Shown here: piece after piece, positions 50,971-63,909 of the stretch
Layout of the letters: each line of letters starts with the position of its first letter
Numbering within the stretch: position 1 is the first letter of the stretch
Source of the DNA: Parasponia andersonii
Lineage: Eukaryota > Streptophyta > Magnoliopsida > Rosales > Cannabaceae
Reading direction: 5' to 3'
Assembly: GCA_002914805.1 (NCBI GenBank)
Contig: JXTB01000237.1
Span: 578,426-642,425 of the forward strand
DNA length: 64,000 nt
Made by a program: the position numbers and the translations under genes
The notes under the pieces: generated by a model
What the model was told of the DNA's origin: nothing
What the model saw: the letters and a program-made list of their open reading frames with translations, nothing else
Database searches by the model: none

Positions 50971-51903
50971 ATAGTTCAAATTATGTATTGGCAAATCTCC
51001 TCAAAAAAAAAAAAAAGAAAAAAAAAAAGAGTTTTGGCAATCGAAAATATTTTTTTTTTTAATCCTGGAAAACTCTCACTACTGATTAATTTATTATTGT
51101 ATTATTTTTTTTTGAGGCACTATTATCGGATTTCTCAAATAACTCTGTAATATCTTCTTCTATCTATTTTAGGAAAATTTCATTTCATTTTCTATTTACA
51201 TTATTAGATATATTTTTTTTGCAATATTTGAATGTAAATTCTCCTCTTTATTGTAGTTGTGGCTTCTTTTTATTATTTTTTTCAGGGATAAAACTGACGC
51301 CTTAACCATAAATCCATAGGGTCATTATTTATCGCATGCTTTTTTACTGTTTTTTGTTTTTTCCTTGGAGAACATGCTTTTTCTAAAATTGTAATTCTAT
51401 TACATTTCTTAAAGGTAAAACAAGCAGAAATGTATCTATTTTTTTAATTTAAAGATCGCTCACTTTATTTTATTTTTTGAATAAATGAAAAAATCCTGCT
51501 GAGTCTTGGAGTCGAAGGAAATATATATTGTTTAAACTTTACTCGGGTTTCTATATATGGAGGAATGAATAAATATATAAATACGAATATACAGGAGATG
51601 AATAATAATATAAAAACGAATACAGGAGGAAGAGTAACGTAGTGTGTGTGTGAGTGTGAGGCCCTGGGCTCGATCATAGCCTGGGAATTCTTCTTCTTCT
51701 CTTCCAGGTAAAGATCAACCCAACCCAACCATGTCCTCTCCTTTGCTGCATTGTTCATCACCATCATCATCATCGCCAATTTTTTTGCGTTTTCTTTCTG
51801 ATTTTCTCGGCATTCCTTTTACTAATTTTGGTAATCGATCTTGATGGGTTTTGTAGGAGAAGAAACGACGAAGGTTTGGTTGTCGTTTTTGGGTGATTGA
51901 GAC

Positions 51904-53754
51904 ATGGGGCGGCTGTTTTTGATCTGTCTTGAAGGAAGCTTTTATAGCTGCAAGTACTGTAAAACGCATTTTGCCCTTTCTGATGACATAATTTCCAAGG
52001 TTTAATAATTAATACCCTCTTTTGGATGTAAGCGTGTTCTGATCCCTGATATTGATTTTTGTGTTAGTTGATCTCTGTTTATACATTTATGTATATTGTT
52101 TTGTAATGGTTCTGCAACTTTTTTCTTATGATGAGTTTGGTTGAGTTTTGGTGAAATTAGAATGGAGGCATTTGGGGAAGACCCATTAGCGGTAGTTTGA
52201 TAAACTTGAGGAAAATGCATTTCATTTACAAAGAGAGGGAAAATAAGGCAAGTCTATTTGTGGGTGCGAGGTGAAAGAGATCAATGATTTGTATGTTTGG
52301 GACTAGATTCTCTTGGAAAACAAGTAACAAAGTCTTACTTTCGGTTATCCCTTTGTTACCACTAGACATTTCTTTCAGAGCTAGTCAAGACTAATGTGGT
52401 TTCAGTGCTGAATGTTCTCTTTGGGATGCTCTTGTTGATCAATGCTATGCGGTTTCTATTAAAAATATCAAACATGAGTACATTTTGTCAACTGTATGTC
52501 TGTATTACTGATTTATTGTTTAGTCGTTTGATTATGTATTACTTTATAAGTCTTTTGTGGAACCATAATCTATAGAAACACTAGATGCTAAAATTTTTGA
52601 CATGTAAAATCTTTATGAGTATAGTTATGGTTCTGTTATGCAAATTCAGAAGGTTGTGTTACAAAGTTCTACTGAAGCTCTCTTATTCCGATTGAGTTGT
52701 TTAATTGTTCAGTCAATTTTTCTTGACCTAAATGAATAATTAGTCAAGACTATTTTCTTTTCGGTGGGTTCAAAATGTTGTTTGGTTTGGAATACTTATT
52801 TACGTCATTGTATCTTTTGATTGCTTGGTAGACAGTGTTTTCTCCACTTTGGTATAGGTTTGTTATTATTGAAACAATTTTCTTCATCTTCTTCCCATAT
52901 ACATTTTGTCCTTTCTTAATTGTTATGCACTCCTCTTTGATTTTTATTTATTTTTATTCGTCATCATGATGAATGATCAGTAGACATTCTAACCCCGTCT
53001 ATTTCCTTTGTTTTAGTCTTTTCACTGCAGGCATGGAAGGGCTTATCTTTTTGATAAAGTGTAAATGTTCCTTCCTTTTTCAATCTATCATTAGTCATGT
53101 TTTAGCTTCATTATATCTTCGATGAAAAAAAAGAGTACGAGAATGGTTCAGTGCTAGCATGTAAACATATCTCAGTCACATGCTTATGCACATGCATCCT
53201 AAGTAGCTCCTATGGATTCACGTAAAATGCATCTACTATGCATATATGGATGCTTCAAATAAGAAATCTTTTTCTTTTCCAATGCATGGCAGCGTCAATG
53301 TCACAGAGGGAGAAGAAGAAGAGCGGTTGATGATAACAGGACTACACACTGTTGTGGACATATTCTGCATTGGCTGTGGCTCAATTGTAGGATGGAAATA
53401 TGTAAGAATTTCACTTAACCAAAAAAAAAAAAAAAAAAAGAAGACTTGTATCCCCTTTGCTCTTTCCTGTTTAGTTTTCAAATTAAGCAACAATTTCTCT
53501 CCTTCCAAAACTTTCTCATCTATTATTCATCATCATATTCAGGAGTTTGCACATGAGAAAAACCAGAAATACAAGGAAGGGAAATATATTCTTGAGAGGT
53601 AACGAATTTAACATGTGGTGGTTGATCTTAGATATTTACACATGGTTCTGAGTTTAAATTGTTGAGCAGGTTTAAGGTGTCGGGTCCTGATGGAAGCAAC
53701 TACTTCGCAGCTCAGGAACCTCAGGTCAGTGAAAGCGATGCTGATGATGCTTGA
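51904..53754 (+). CDS. Yippee-like zinc-binding protein
   Basis: Five exons: 51904-51999, 53017-53060, 53293-53401, 53543-53598, 53670-53754; 129 residues. The protein starts [20 protein letters not shown] and carries the yippee signature exactly: Cys16-x2-Cys19, then 52 residues, then Cys72-x2-Cys75, which bind one zinc. Other family blocks are [58 protein letters not shown] and the SDADDA end. The 44-bp second exon is easily missed; its donor (GT|GTAAAT) and the next acceptor keep the frame and give KVVNVTEG. Yippee proteins are highly conserved in eukaryotes; a role in plants is not established, although the fold resembles substrate-binding beta-tents such as cereblon's. The neighbour order matches Arabidopsis At3g08990. 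Confidence 0.94.
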
Positions 53755-56700
53755 TTAGATGTAGAACTCTCCAGCTGGGAAATTGACTCAAATGGTTTAA
53801 GTGTACATTCTCTGCATCTTTGCTCTATTGATCTTGCTTCTGTTTTTTTTTTTTGGTGTTCTTTAATTCCAGTTTCCTAGTATGTGTTCTAGAATTGGTA
53901 TCTCTAACATTGTTAACCAGATTTTGCTATTACGAGTAGAAATCTACAATTCAACTTCAAACACAGATGATAGATGAAGAGGGAGATTATATCATTGTCT
54001 CTCTTAGTATAAACATTCATTTCAGTGCAATGCAATAGCTTGTGATTCTTGATGCGCGTTGAAACTTACAAAAATTTGCTTGGTTTGCATGCTTAAGAGG
54101 AATTTTTTTTTTTAAAAAAATGAAAAATAAAACACTGATTTTTTCCTCTGCCCTTGTTGCTATGCGGTGAATATACTGAAAGTGAATATCTACAGTTCAA
54201 CAAATGCAAAATCATAGGTACTGGCTTAGGTACTGAAACTTTTTGCTTTTTTTCTTAGAAGTACCATAAGTAATGGTCTTGACAAATTGTGGCACCATGA
54301 CCCCGTCTCAAGTGACACTTTAAATCTTGACTAATTTTAATTTGGTTTAGATGATGAGTAATGTGAGGAGTGAATTATTTCTTTCAGAATTGTAAAAATA
54401 ATACTGGTAGGTATCTTTCTCTGATGGTATTTATGATAACTTTTTATAAGCTCAATTGCCAGATGATTTTTTTTGTTTTTTTGTTTTGTTTTCTGAAAGG
54501 AAAAGGAGAATATAAGATTAAACCAATAAATCATTCAGTAAGTAATAGTGGACACAAGTTGGAATTTCATCAAACCGTCGATACGAGAACAATAACAGAA
54601 ATGAGTTAGGTTATAGCTATCATGTTCCCAAATCGGGAAATATGGCAGCAGCCAATCGCCACATGATTCAGTATATACGTAAAAACTAATTTTGGGACCC
54701 GAAAACTGATCATGGCACGTGGCAGACGCCTGAGCACAAACTTCATCGAGTATCTCTCTCGTATTTCTTTTCTGAAAGAAGATAAATAAATCAAATAAAT
54801 ATCTACTACTCATTGTACTCAATAGTCTGTTTGATAATACAAGCACATAAGAATGAGATTGAGACATTGAGAGGGCTGTTGGTTCGTGGCTGTAATGTGA
54901 CCATGGGCGTCACTCTGAATCCTTAACTGCGGCCAGGGCAAGTTTTGTGGGACCCATCATTTTTTAAAATGGATGTTGTCATTTTTTTTTTAATAAATTC
55001 TAAAAAAACAAAAACAAGATTGCCTTAATAAGTGGATTTTTTTTTTTTTTTTTGTGAGAGGATTTTTTTTAATAATAAAGAAAGCAAACAATCAACACTT
55101 TATTCATCAGAATTAACAGGGATATCCACCTCATTGGACTCTTACTCGAGAATTAAGACAGTATTTCAATTTTTATAATCTCTTTTGGATTTTGAAGATT
55201 GTTAACATTCCGATTATGGCAAAAGCACTTGCTGACATGAACCATTCTAATTTAATTCAAATTTAAAAGAAATTATTATTATTATTATTTGTACTAGAAA
55301 ACCAAGCTAAACTTTTAGTATTATATCTTCCGTGATCAAAGAAAGAATACAGTTTGGACAATCTTCTAACACAAATAGATCTTCAAAGCTAGAAGGATAA
55401 GAGCAATATTATGAATAAAAATACTGCTAATGATAGACTCTAATTCTTTGGAATAATTTAAAAAAAAAAAAAAGAAGCAATCTTGTTCTCTCTAGTTTAC
55501 TGATTTTTTTTTTTTTTTTTGGCTATACTAGTTTACCGATTTTCAAACCTACAAAAATAGATTAATATTTTACAAGATGATTTTTACTATATTACTTTAT
55601 GTAACAAGTGTTTGTTATTTAACTAGTGAAATACAATATCCTATTAATAGATCTAATAGAAATAACTTCATTATTTGAAAAATGACTAATAGACCTGCTA
55701 GGATAATTGCAAGTTATGCAATTTTTTTTCTTCCCTCACTATAAAATATACTTGAATTTAAAGTTCTTTTTCTTTGAAAAATAAAATAAAAGAATATAAC
55801 GTAGGGACTTATAGCAAAATGATTGTAAAATGTTTGTTTTTCAAATATTGAGCAAAATGACCGTATATTAGTATATAATATCAAACGTAAAATATGATTG
55901 TTTAGTATAAATATATAAATTTAAACTGATGTATAAATAAATATACCAAATATATAAATATATATACTCAAATATCTGTCTAAAAAAAAAATGGACACTT
56001 ATTGAAATAAAGTGTAAAAAATGAACCCAGTACTCTAATTTCCCAATAATGTAATGTCCTAATGTTCTGTACTCCTGTTTGGTTTCATTATTATGAGACT
56101 CTATGTCTTATCCTTTTTGACATTTATAACTCATCTGAANTTCTACTACAAATGCCCTAAATTAAAAAAAAATAACCCTCAAATTAGATTTTGCTTACCT
56201 TCTTTTGGGGACTCATTTTTCTCAAGACAGATTTACGATCTTTGGCACGACGAGATTTCGTCTTCCTCGGTTAACGACGCGATGATTCTTGGCTCTTCAG
56301 AGAAGGAGACGAAAGAGAGAGTTGGAGAGACAGAAAGAGAAATGAGGAGTTTAAGGGACGAAGAGGCATATTTTCTCTTAGGTATTAGTAAGAGTATTTT
56401 CGTCCGTAAGCATATTTTTCAAATGTTTTTTAAATTGTGCATATGGGCCAAAATAAGGGTATTACGGAGCATATTTAACCTAATCCCCCATCTGAATAAC
56501 GTTTGTTCCTCTTGTTATTTATTTTGTTTGTATCAGAAACTGAGCTGGATCAGTTATGGCCCTTTTCAAAGTAGGCCAGATTTTGGGCCACAGTGTTCTC
56601 GCCCAATCACAATAATTCTCAATCCAGATGGGGGCCCACGCATAGAGAGAGCCCCTGACACCAAAATTTTAAAATCCACACGATCCACGAGGTGGATGAC

Positions 56701-58007
56701 ACGTGTCGTTACAACGAAACATCAGTCGTTTGATCTCTCAATTTCCTCGTCCAGCTAAGCAAATCTCAACCGTTAGATCAATTATTCGTACATCCCGAGG
56801 AAAATCAACAGCCCGCGTTCAAATCTGAGCATCTTTTGAATGCCAAAGTTTGAATTCCTCGGGGAAGCATAATTTACATTACAGCCCAAACCACCGCCTT
56901 CGCCATGTGGTGGGAGAATGTTCCTCTCCATTTTAAATCAATTTTTTTTTCATAATTATATCTGTTTTTACAACGTTATTACGAAACTGCCCGTGCCTTT
57001 TAATTTTTAATAAATAACGTAACGGTATGTGTTGTAAATAAATTGGAACGTGATTTTCAGACATTTTAATTGTGTGAGGGAGGAGTCGAGACCATGTGGT
57101 TGGTGAATCATCAATGTCTTAAATTTATTTTAAGAGAAACATTTACAATACGAAATTAAAATGTATTAACGATTTTTTTATTTGGTTTGCTATGGGAATT
57201 ATTTCCTATATAATACAGAAAATTTTAAACCATAAACTTAGATATTTATTTTTGTTAACGCGACGTGTTTTGCATAAAAACTTCAGTTTTATATTCGTAA
57301 GCAGCTCCAAAAAAAATATAGAAAAAAAAAAAGAAGAAGCCACGTCACTATACAACGAATAGACCTAGGGCATTTTGGTGATTCTATTCATGTCTCCGGG
57401 CATTTAGAAACAAATAGTCTTATTTAAGTCATTATTATTTGAAAACCTTTTCCCTCGGTCGTTTTCTGTTCCTATTTTGGTTTGTTTTCTTCAAAATAAT
57501 AAAAAAATGAAGAAAAAGACTAATAAGTACAAATCCAGTTGATCCTGCTCCGCTCTTCCAGTCTTCTAACACATCAGACGAGAATTCAATCAAAATTACA
57601 GAAACTGCCATTTTCCTCCTCGTCTTCGTCCTACTCCTACTGCAACTCTCATTTTTTATTTGGCAACAAGAGAGCTCATTTTAAAAAAGCCGGTCATTAT
57701 TGGAGCGGAAAGAAAGAAGGAAGGTGGTAAACTAAATCGTGATATTTCGATTTTGTTCTATATACAAAAAAGGGTAACCTCATATCACCACCAAATCTCA
57801 CTTCTCTTTCCCCATTAATAATAACTAGCTTTTTTTTTTTTTTTTTCTTTTTTCATTTCCATTTTTGGCATCCTTGTTTTCCCAGTTTCAGATCTGGGAT
57901 TGCTTCCATTTTCGTGTTCTGAGAATTTTGGGCACTGGGAAAGTAGCTTTCTTTTTTTGAAAACCAACATATTTTTTGTATTGATCGAGTCTCTTAGAGC
58001 TCACTGT

Positions 58008-58008
<1 letters not shown>
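53755..58008. other. Long spacer before the BPP-like gene
   Basis: 3' UTR of the yippee gene, then AT-rich spacer with a dispersed repeat at about 55795-56055. The frame at 56093-56758 is open for 221 codons but includes an undetermined base, has no recognisable domain and is simple in sequence, so I do not call it a gene. Sequence from about 57400 is probably promoter and leader of the BPP-like gene. Confidence 0.4.

Positions 58009-58050
<42 letters not shown>
58009..58050 (+). repeat. (AG)21 microsatellite in the 5' leader of the BPP-like gene
   Basis: An uninterrupted AG run ends nine bases before the ATG at 58060. GA repeats near plant starts can bind BPC-type GAGA factors; here the position, inside the presumed transcript, also makes it a variable part of the leader. 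Confidence 0.95.
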
Positions 58051-58052
<2 letters not shown>

Positions 58053-58059
58053 AGAGAGA

Positions 58060-61000
58060 ATGGGGAAGGTGACCAGCGAGAAGGACGAAGAGCTGGCGTT
58101 GTTCTTCGAGATGAGGAGACTGGAGAAAGAGAATGAAGCGAATAACAGTCTTCTTCTTCAGCTTCCAAACGACAACAATAACTCTGAGGACCTCACTGAT
58201 CATATTCTTGGTACGGTGTCGTTTTTGATTTCCTTATAGGCCTAAGTGTTTTTCCGGGTTTCCCAGTTTACCGGGTTTGGTTTTTATTTTATTTTATTTT
58301 TTTTGTGGGTTGACCATTGATGGTGTTTGCGTTCTGCAGACTCTAATAATAACCAGAATTCGCCAATTTCAAAGAGTACCTCCTCTATGCCCCTCCAGCG
58401 AAAGAGCCGAGTCGAGGAATTTTTGAATTCGGAAAATGAAAAATCCGATTACGATTGGTAATATTTTGATTTACGCCTTCGGTTTTTTTTTTTTTTCCGC
58501 TTAATTTTTTCTGGGTTGTGATTATAATCCAAAGAAGTTGATTTGATGAGTTGTTCTTGTTAGAATGTATATGTAGTGAATTTGATCAAGAAAGTTTGCT
58601 ATAATGGCTGAGATTCGAGATTTTGCAAGTATTAATTCTAGTTTTGGAGATCTAAGTTTTTTGAAACTTGATTAGTGGGTTTCTGGTTTCTAATTCTGAA
58701 ACACAAATTTGTGATAGGAGTATTTTGCTTTAACTTTGTGGTCTTTGGAATTGGTTACACTGTGTCCTGTCTCCTGTGCTGAGTTGAAGAATCATGTAAG
58801 CATTAATTCCATCATGAGTCATGAATATTCTACTCTAAACCTTAGTCTTTCTCACAAGAGAAAAAGAAAAGATGGTGGAGGCTTAAAGTCCTTTTGCTGC
58901 TAAACATTATAGCTCCCTTTTCTCATATTCTTGACAACCAAATTGGAGCTCTAGGAGTTACTTTTTTACATCTTGACTACTTTTTTTAAGCTCCTTTCAT
59001 GAGTAGTTCGGTATAGCATGTGGCTTCTTTTTTATTATTATTATTATTATAAACTTTAGGCAAATCCTATTTAAGAAAAGAACATAGTTAGATCAAGAAA
59101 TAATTTGAATTTTTTTGCTTCGGTTAATGATTAACGTTGTACTTTGTTCTTATTGGGTAAGCTTTTATTTCTTTTTCTTTATTCATAGGTTATTACATGG
59201 AAGATAACCCCTGCCTTTCTTTATGAACCTCTTCAACCATAGTAAAGTCAGAAATTGATCTAAGTCCTATGAATCTGATACCAAGAGACTTTGTCAACTC
59301 AAAGTTTTATTTTTTTGTATGTTTCCGTAGCCCATCTTATATTTATTTGCAGATGAGATAGAGTTGTATATTTTTTACCTTTATAAACCTTCAGTAGGAA
59401 GGGAATTTTATTGATGAAACAGATTTACTGGTAATGCCCTCACAAACAAAGGAAAAAGAATATGAATTTGCTCTTGCATTCATGTAGTCTATAGGTTACA
59501 CTACATTCATGTAGTCTGTGGTTGTGTATTTATGATGAGTCTCTATATCCAGGCTTCTGACACCCCCTGGTACCCCACTTTTGCCTTCTGTGGAGATGGG
59601 ATCACAGAAAACCGCAACAAGTCAAGTTGAGTTTCCCACATCTCGTCCCACTGCCCTGAGATCTAGGGTAAGATATATAAGCCCTTTCAACTGGTTTGAT
59701 ATGCATTTCCAGAATGCCAATGAGTGACTAATATAGATAAAATTTTGATCTCCTAAATATTAGTAACATCAAATCTTGTGGACTTTTATTGTCCCCGAGC
59801 TTATATGAACTATACACCCCGAGCTTATATGAACTATACACTTGATTATGTCTTTTAATACAAATATCATAATTTGCAAATATGTCTTGCGATGTTGTAT
59901 GCTGCAGCCAGCAAATATCCAGGTGGAGCCTACTTCAAGGAGAAATATAGCATCTAAAAATCCAACTCTGTCTTCTGAATCGAAGTCTTTCACTAATGGC
60001 AACAGAAGGCCCTCATCATCTGAGGAGCCAAAAACAGCAACTCGGAGATCGGCAACTCCAGCTGGCCGGCCTACATTACCATCGACAACCAAGCCCTCAA
60101 GATCAACCACACCAAATTCACGGTCCTCCTTACCTTCCAGTAAGCTTGTGGCTCCACCAGTGAGGTCTTCAACTCCAACTAGGTCCTTGGCTCGGTCTTC
60201 TACACCAACTGCGAGACCATCCCTACCAGTTTCCAAGTCAACATCAAGATCAGCAACACCAAACCATCAACAATCTACGTCATCAAGTGTACCTGGTATA
60301 TCGGCTCCTGTAGCGCGAGCTTCTTCAGCATCAAAGTTACGTCCCACGAGTTCAAAAAGTTCAGTGCCTTCACGTGGCCCTTCTCCTACTGTAAAATCAA
60401 GGCCTTGGATACTCTCTGAGATGCCTGGTTTCTCTCTTGATGCTCCTGCTAATTTAAAGACATCATTGCCAGAAAGGCCAGCTTCTGCCTCTAGGGGACG
60501 GCCAGTCGCACCGATTGTTAAATCATCTTCTACTGTGACTGGCACTAATGGGCGAGTCAGACAACCATCATGTTCTCCATCTAGGGGACGGGCCTCACAT
60601 AGTAGTGTCACTAGTAATGGGAACTCTTATCGAGCTATGAGTAAATCACGCTGCAGTGACAGTGATGAAGTTAGTCCTGTTGTTATTGGAACACAGATGG
60701 TTGAAAGAGTTGTAAACATGAGAAAACTGGCACCACCAAAGCGAGAAAATGATCACTCTGCTCATAATTATTCTGGTGGGAAGTCTTCTGATAGCTCCGG
60801 ATTTGGAAGATCACTTTCAAAGAAGTCCCTTGATATGGCTTTAAGACATATGGTATGCATCTTTGTTTCTTCTTTAACCTCATGCTTTTTGTTGAATTAG
60901 GACTTAGAAGGTGAATCCATCAAGTCCACGCGATATGAAATAGCTAACCTCAGTTATAGTATAAACCAAATACTTGGTTCATTAGTAGAAGCTAAAGCAT

Positions 61001-61351
61001 ATTTGTTTGTTTGGTAGGACTAATTTTTCTTGAAACAGTCATTCTAACGTGGCAATTCTTAATTTGCTTTGGAAATTCATTACTCAGGATATAAGGCGAA
61101 GCATGCAAGGTGGTAGTCTAAGACCACTTGTGACGAGTATTCCAGCTTCTTCTATGTATAGTATCAGATCAGGACCAACAAAAAGCAGGACTATTAGCAA
61201 TTCAAACTCTCCTCTTGCTACAAGCAGCAATGCGAGCTCTGAACTGAGTGTCAATAATGCTTATGTTGGTTTAGATGGGAGTGATGTGGATGGTAACGAT
61301 GTTGGAAGCGAGCAAGGAAACTCTTCCTCTGCTAGCCGGCAAGGTTGGTAA
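58060..61351 (+). CDS. Basic proline/serine-rich protein, BPP family-like
   Basis: Five exons: 58060-58210, 58340-58457, 59553-59667, 59908-60852, 61088-61351; 530 residues. Related Arabidopsis proteins (At3g09000, At2g40070) include BPP1, a basic proline-rich microtubule-associated protein, so a cytoskeletal role is likely but inferred. Layout: an acidic/charged N-terminus (EELALFFEMRRLEKEN), the conserved DYDWLLTPPGTPLLPS motif, a long low-complexity basic region rich in Ser, Pro, Thr and Arg with repeated (S/R)S(A/T)TP units (about residues 145-240), SRPWILSEMPGFSLDAP, MVERVVNMRKLAPP, GFGRSLSKKSLDMALRHM and DIRR. No signal peptide or membrane segment. The fourth intron and the exon junctions are in phase throughout. 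Database names such as endochitinase A-like are artefacts of composition. Confidence 0.9.
59793..59840. repeat. 24-bp perfect tandem duplication in intron 3 of the BPP-like gene
   Basis: CCCCGAGCTTATATGAACTA plus TACA occurs twice in tandem, 59793-59816 and 59817-59840, about 70 bases before the exon 4 acceptor. Confidence 0.95.
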
Positions 61352-62590
61352 TCCATGGGACCGTCAGCCTTTGAAGAGGGTTTAAAATGCTCATCAGCTA
61401 TCACTACTGCAAAGTCTCAAAATTATTTCAGTTTATGATTCATCAGAAAGTTTACTGGTTCATATGTTGATTGTAAGCATCTTTCTGTTGGTAGTGAAAC
61501 AAGAGTGACTTATTTGATGAACAATTTTGTGGTTCATCGTTAAACTGTTCTTTATCAATGACCTGTAATGCCTGTTCATTAGTGGAAGTTGAAGAGCTCC
61601 TTCGGCTTTTGATTTGCTGCTAATATTTCCAAGTTACTTTTCTGGGATCTGGATTTTATGGTAGATTAAACTTGAAAGGATACCTGCAGGCTTGAAATCA
61701 AAATTAACCAGGAGCAAATCAAAGTCTTGAATGTGCGATCGAGCTTGGGAAACGAATTATTTTTTTTAAATATTAGGGAAACAGACACGGAGTACTACCT
61801 TTCAAAAACTATGGACAAAAATATGGTGCTCATAATACCAATTTTTTTTGTACGATCTTTTTTTTGAAAATATCACATTTCAAAATCAAGGCTCAAGACC
61901 TGGCTCATGCCTTTTCATCAAAATGCTTATGATTTGATTTTTAATTTGGGTGTACTAGCCCTTTTTTTTTTTTTTCCGAGTGAGTTGAATTTTTCGAGCA
62001 ATAATCATTATATCATACTTGCATATTTCTCACTAAAAGAAGCATGGAAATTCCCTTAAAAAACCAGAAGAAGATCAGTGTGATTTGATGTTTGCTACTA
62101 ATATAGCAAATTGCTACCCTTTAATTTTTGTTATTATTATTATTATTATCTTTTTCTATTGAACAAGTTGTATACATGTGAAAACTCACTACTGCAACTT
62201 AGACCTGCATAATTTCCATGGAGGTTACTTTCTTCATATTAGTATTGTTTTACCTACTAAATGATATTGTTTCACATCCTTACATTAGAATTAAAATGAC
62301 TAAATAAGATATTGGATGTGCATGAACACTCTAGAGCATCTAGTATTTCTAAAGTTCTCTAATTTTCTTTTAAATAAACTTAGAGCTTTTGTTAATGTTT
62401 CGAAAGTTTTTTGTATGTATGAAAAAGAGGTAGTTGAAACCAACTTGAGAAACCAATATTATTACCTAAGAAATTGGCTATTTTTTTCCCAGAAAATAGC
62501 CACCGACTTTTTTTTTAGGAAATACTTACGAGCAACTCTTAAAACAAAAAAACCAAACTGATTTTCAGGAAACATTTGTTGTTTTCTATA
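61352..62590. other. 3' UTR of the BPP-like gene and AT-rich spacer
   Basis: About 400 bases of likely 3' UTR, then spacer with T and TAT runs. No gene recognised. Confidence 0.4.
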
Positions 62591-63024
62591 ATTTACTTAT
62601 GTACAAGATATTCTGCTAATGGAAACTAAATTGGTTTTTAGGAAACTACAATAAGTTTCCAAGAAACCTTCTTGGTTTCCTCTAATTTACTTAGCTACAG
62701 AATATTGTGCTAAAGGAAATCACAATGATTTCTATAAAACCACAATGATTTTCAGGAATATTCGTAATTTTTTGTGATTTATTTAGTTATGTGAAATTTT
62801 GCAAAAAAAAAATTACGATAGTTTCCAAAAAACGTTCATGATTTCTTGTGATTTATTTAGTTATATAGCATTCTACAAAAAAGAAACTATAATGGTTTCC
62901 AGGAAATGATCATGGTTTCATGTGATTTACTTACGTCTAGGATATTCCACTAAAAGAAAGCAAATTAGTTTTTTGTGAGTTACTTACGTACAGAACATTC
63001 CGCTAATAGAAAACATTTCCCGTT
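62591..63024. repeat. Degenerate minisatellite, six units of about 50-95 bp
   Basis: Units begin at about 62591, 62685, 62777, 62851, 62925 and 62978. Each starts with a version of ATTTACTTAGNTA, then GATATTCTGCTAA, and most go on to a GGTTTCCAGGAAA-type palindromic block. Units vary in length and have diverged strongly. Confidence 0.7.
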
Positions 63025-63259
63025 AAAAAAAAAGTGGCTTATTTACTAAAAATGCCGTTACATAAAATATTGTATGAATTTTTCATTATTTTTATAAATT
63101 TGGTAATATTTTTTTGAAAAAAAGATATAAGTGTCCAAAACCCGTACTTTTCTGCATGACTTTCATATCAAGTTATTTGGGCTTTTAATATTTTTACCTA
63201 AAAAAACCAAATAGAATTACAGAAATACAAAGTTTTTTTTTAATTTAATTCACTAACGA

Positions 63260-63467
63260 TTTTTATTAGAAAAATATCATTTTTTAAAAGTTTATAAGAA
63301 AAATGCTATTTTTAAAATATTTATTAGTTACTAATTTCTGAAATCCGGTTACTAATTACTAATTATATATCAATTATAAATACATTTAGTTATTAATTAC
63401 TAGTAATCGAAAATTGGTTATCAATTACTAGTTAATATTTTAAAAAATGATATTTTTCTAATAAAAA
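63260..63467. repeat. Fold-back repeat with perfect 30-bp arms
   Basis: Arms 63260-63289 and 63438-63467 are exact reverse complements (TTTTTATTAGAAAAATATCA and ten more bases). The region between them is itself loosely palindromic, built from TTACTAATTACTAATTA-like words. This is probably an AT-rich MITE; its outer ends are not clear. Confidence 0.75.
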
Positions 63468-63909
63468 CTATACTAAATCTAAAAAATTATAGGCCATCGT
63501 ATTTTTTTAATTTTTATTTTTCAAAAAGATGCCATATAAGGCATAATTTTTACAAGAGAAATTGTCGGGAGTAATCCTTTTTTACAACTTGACTTTTTCA
63601 GTCTTTTTTTTTTTTCAAAATGACTTTTATAATACAAAATAATGCATTTTTTTTAGTTTTATTGGAGAGAAAAAAAATAGTTACTATGAAAACTACCCTT
63701 CGCCTTATTCGTAGTAGTCAAAATTTTGTGACCGGTGATTACAACTTATTTTATATTGTTACGAATATTGTGAGTTTTTTAAGATATGAAGGATGTTATA
63801 GTTTTATGATTGATGATCATAGTTTGTTTTATATATTAAAAGTATTCAATATTTGTGTGATTATATGTCACAATATTTATGACATTTTTCAGATTATAGT
63901 TTAAATTAT

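Larger units (their letters stand above)
49929..51903. other. Spacer with MITE and SINE copies; 5' leader of yippee gene
   Basis: 3' UTR of the protease gene, then a MITE copy (50314-50522) and a SINE copy (50806-50970), with AT-rich spacer between. Near 51700 a leader exon appears to end CTCTTCCAG|GTAAAG, and an acceptor TTTTGTAG at about 51857 leads into the yippee start. Confidence 0.45.

Noticed and set aside
56093-56758. 221-codon open frame on the plus strand
   Set aside because: It contains an undetermined base at 56140, starts in AT-rich sequence, has no recognisable domain and is bordered by a dispersed repeat.
60267-60611. Minus-strand frame opposite exon 4 of the BPP-like gene
   Set aside because: It is the antisense of a low-complexity Ser/Pro-rich exon; composition alone keeps it open.
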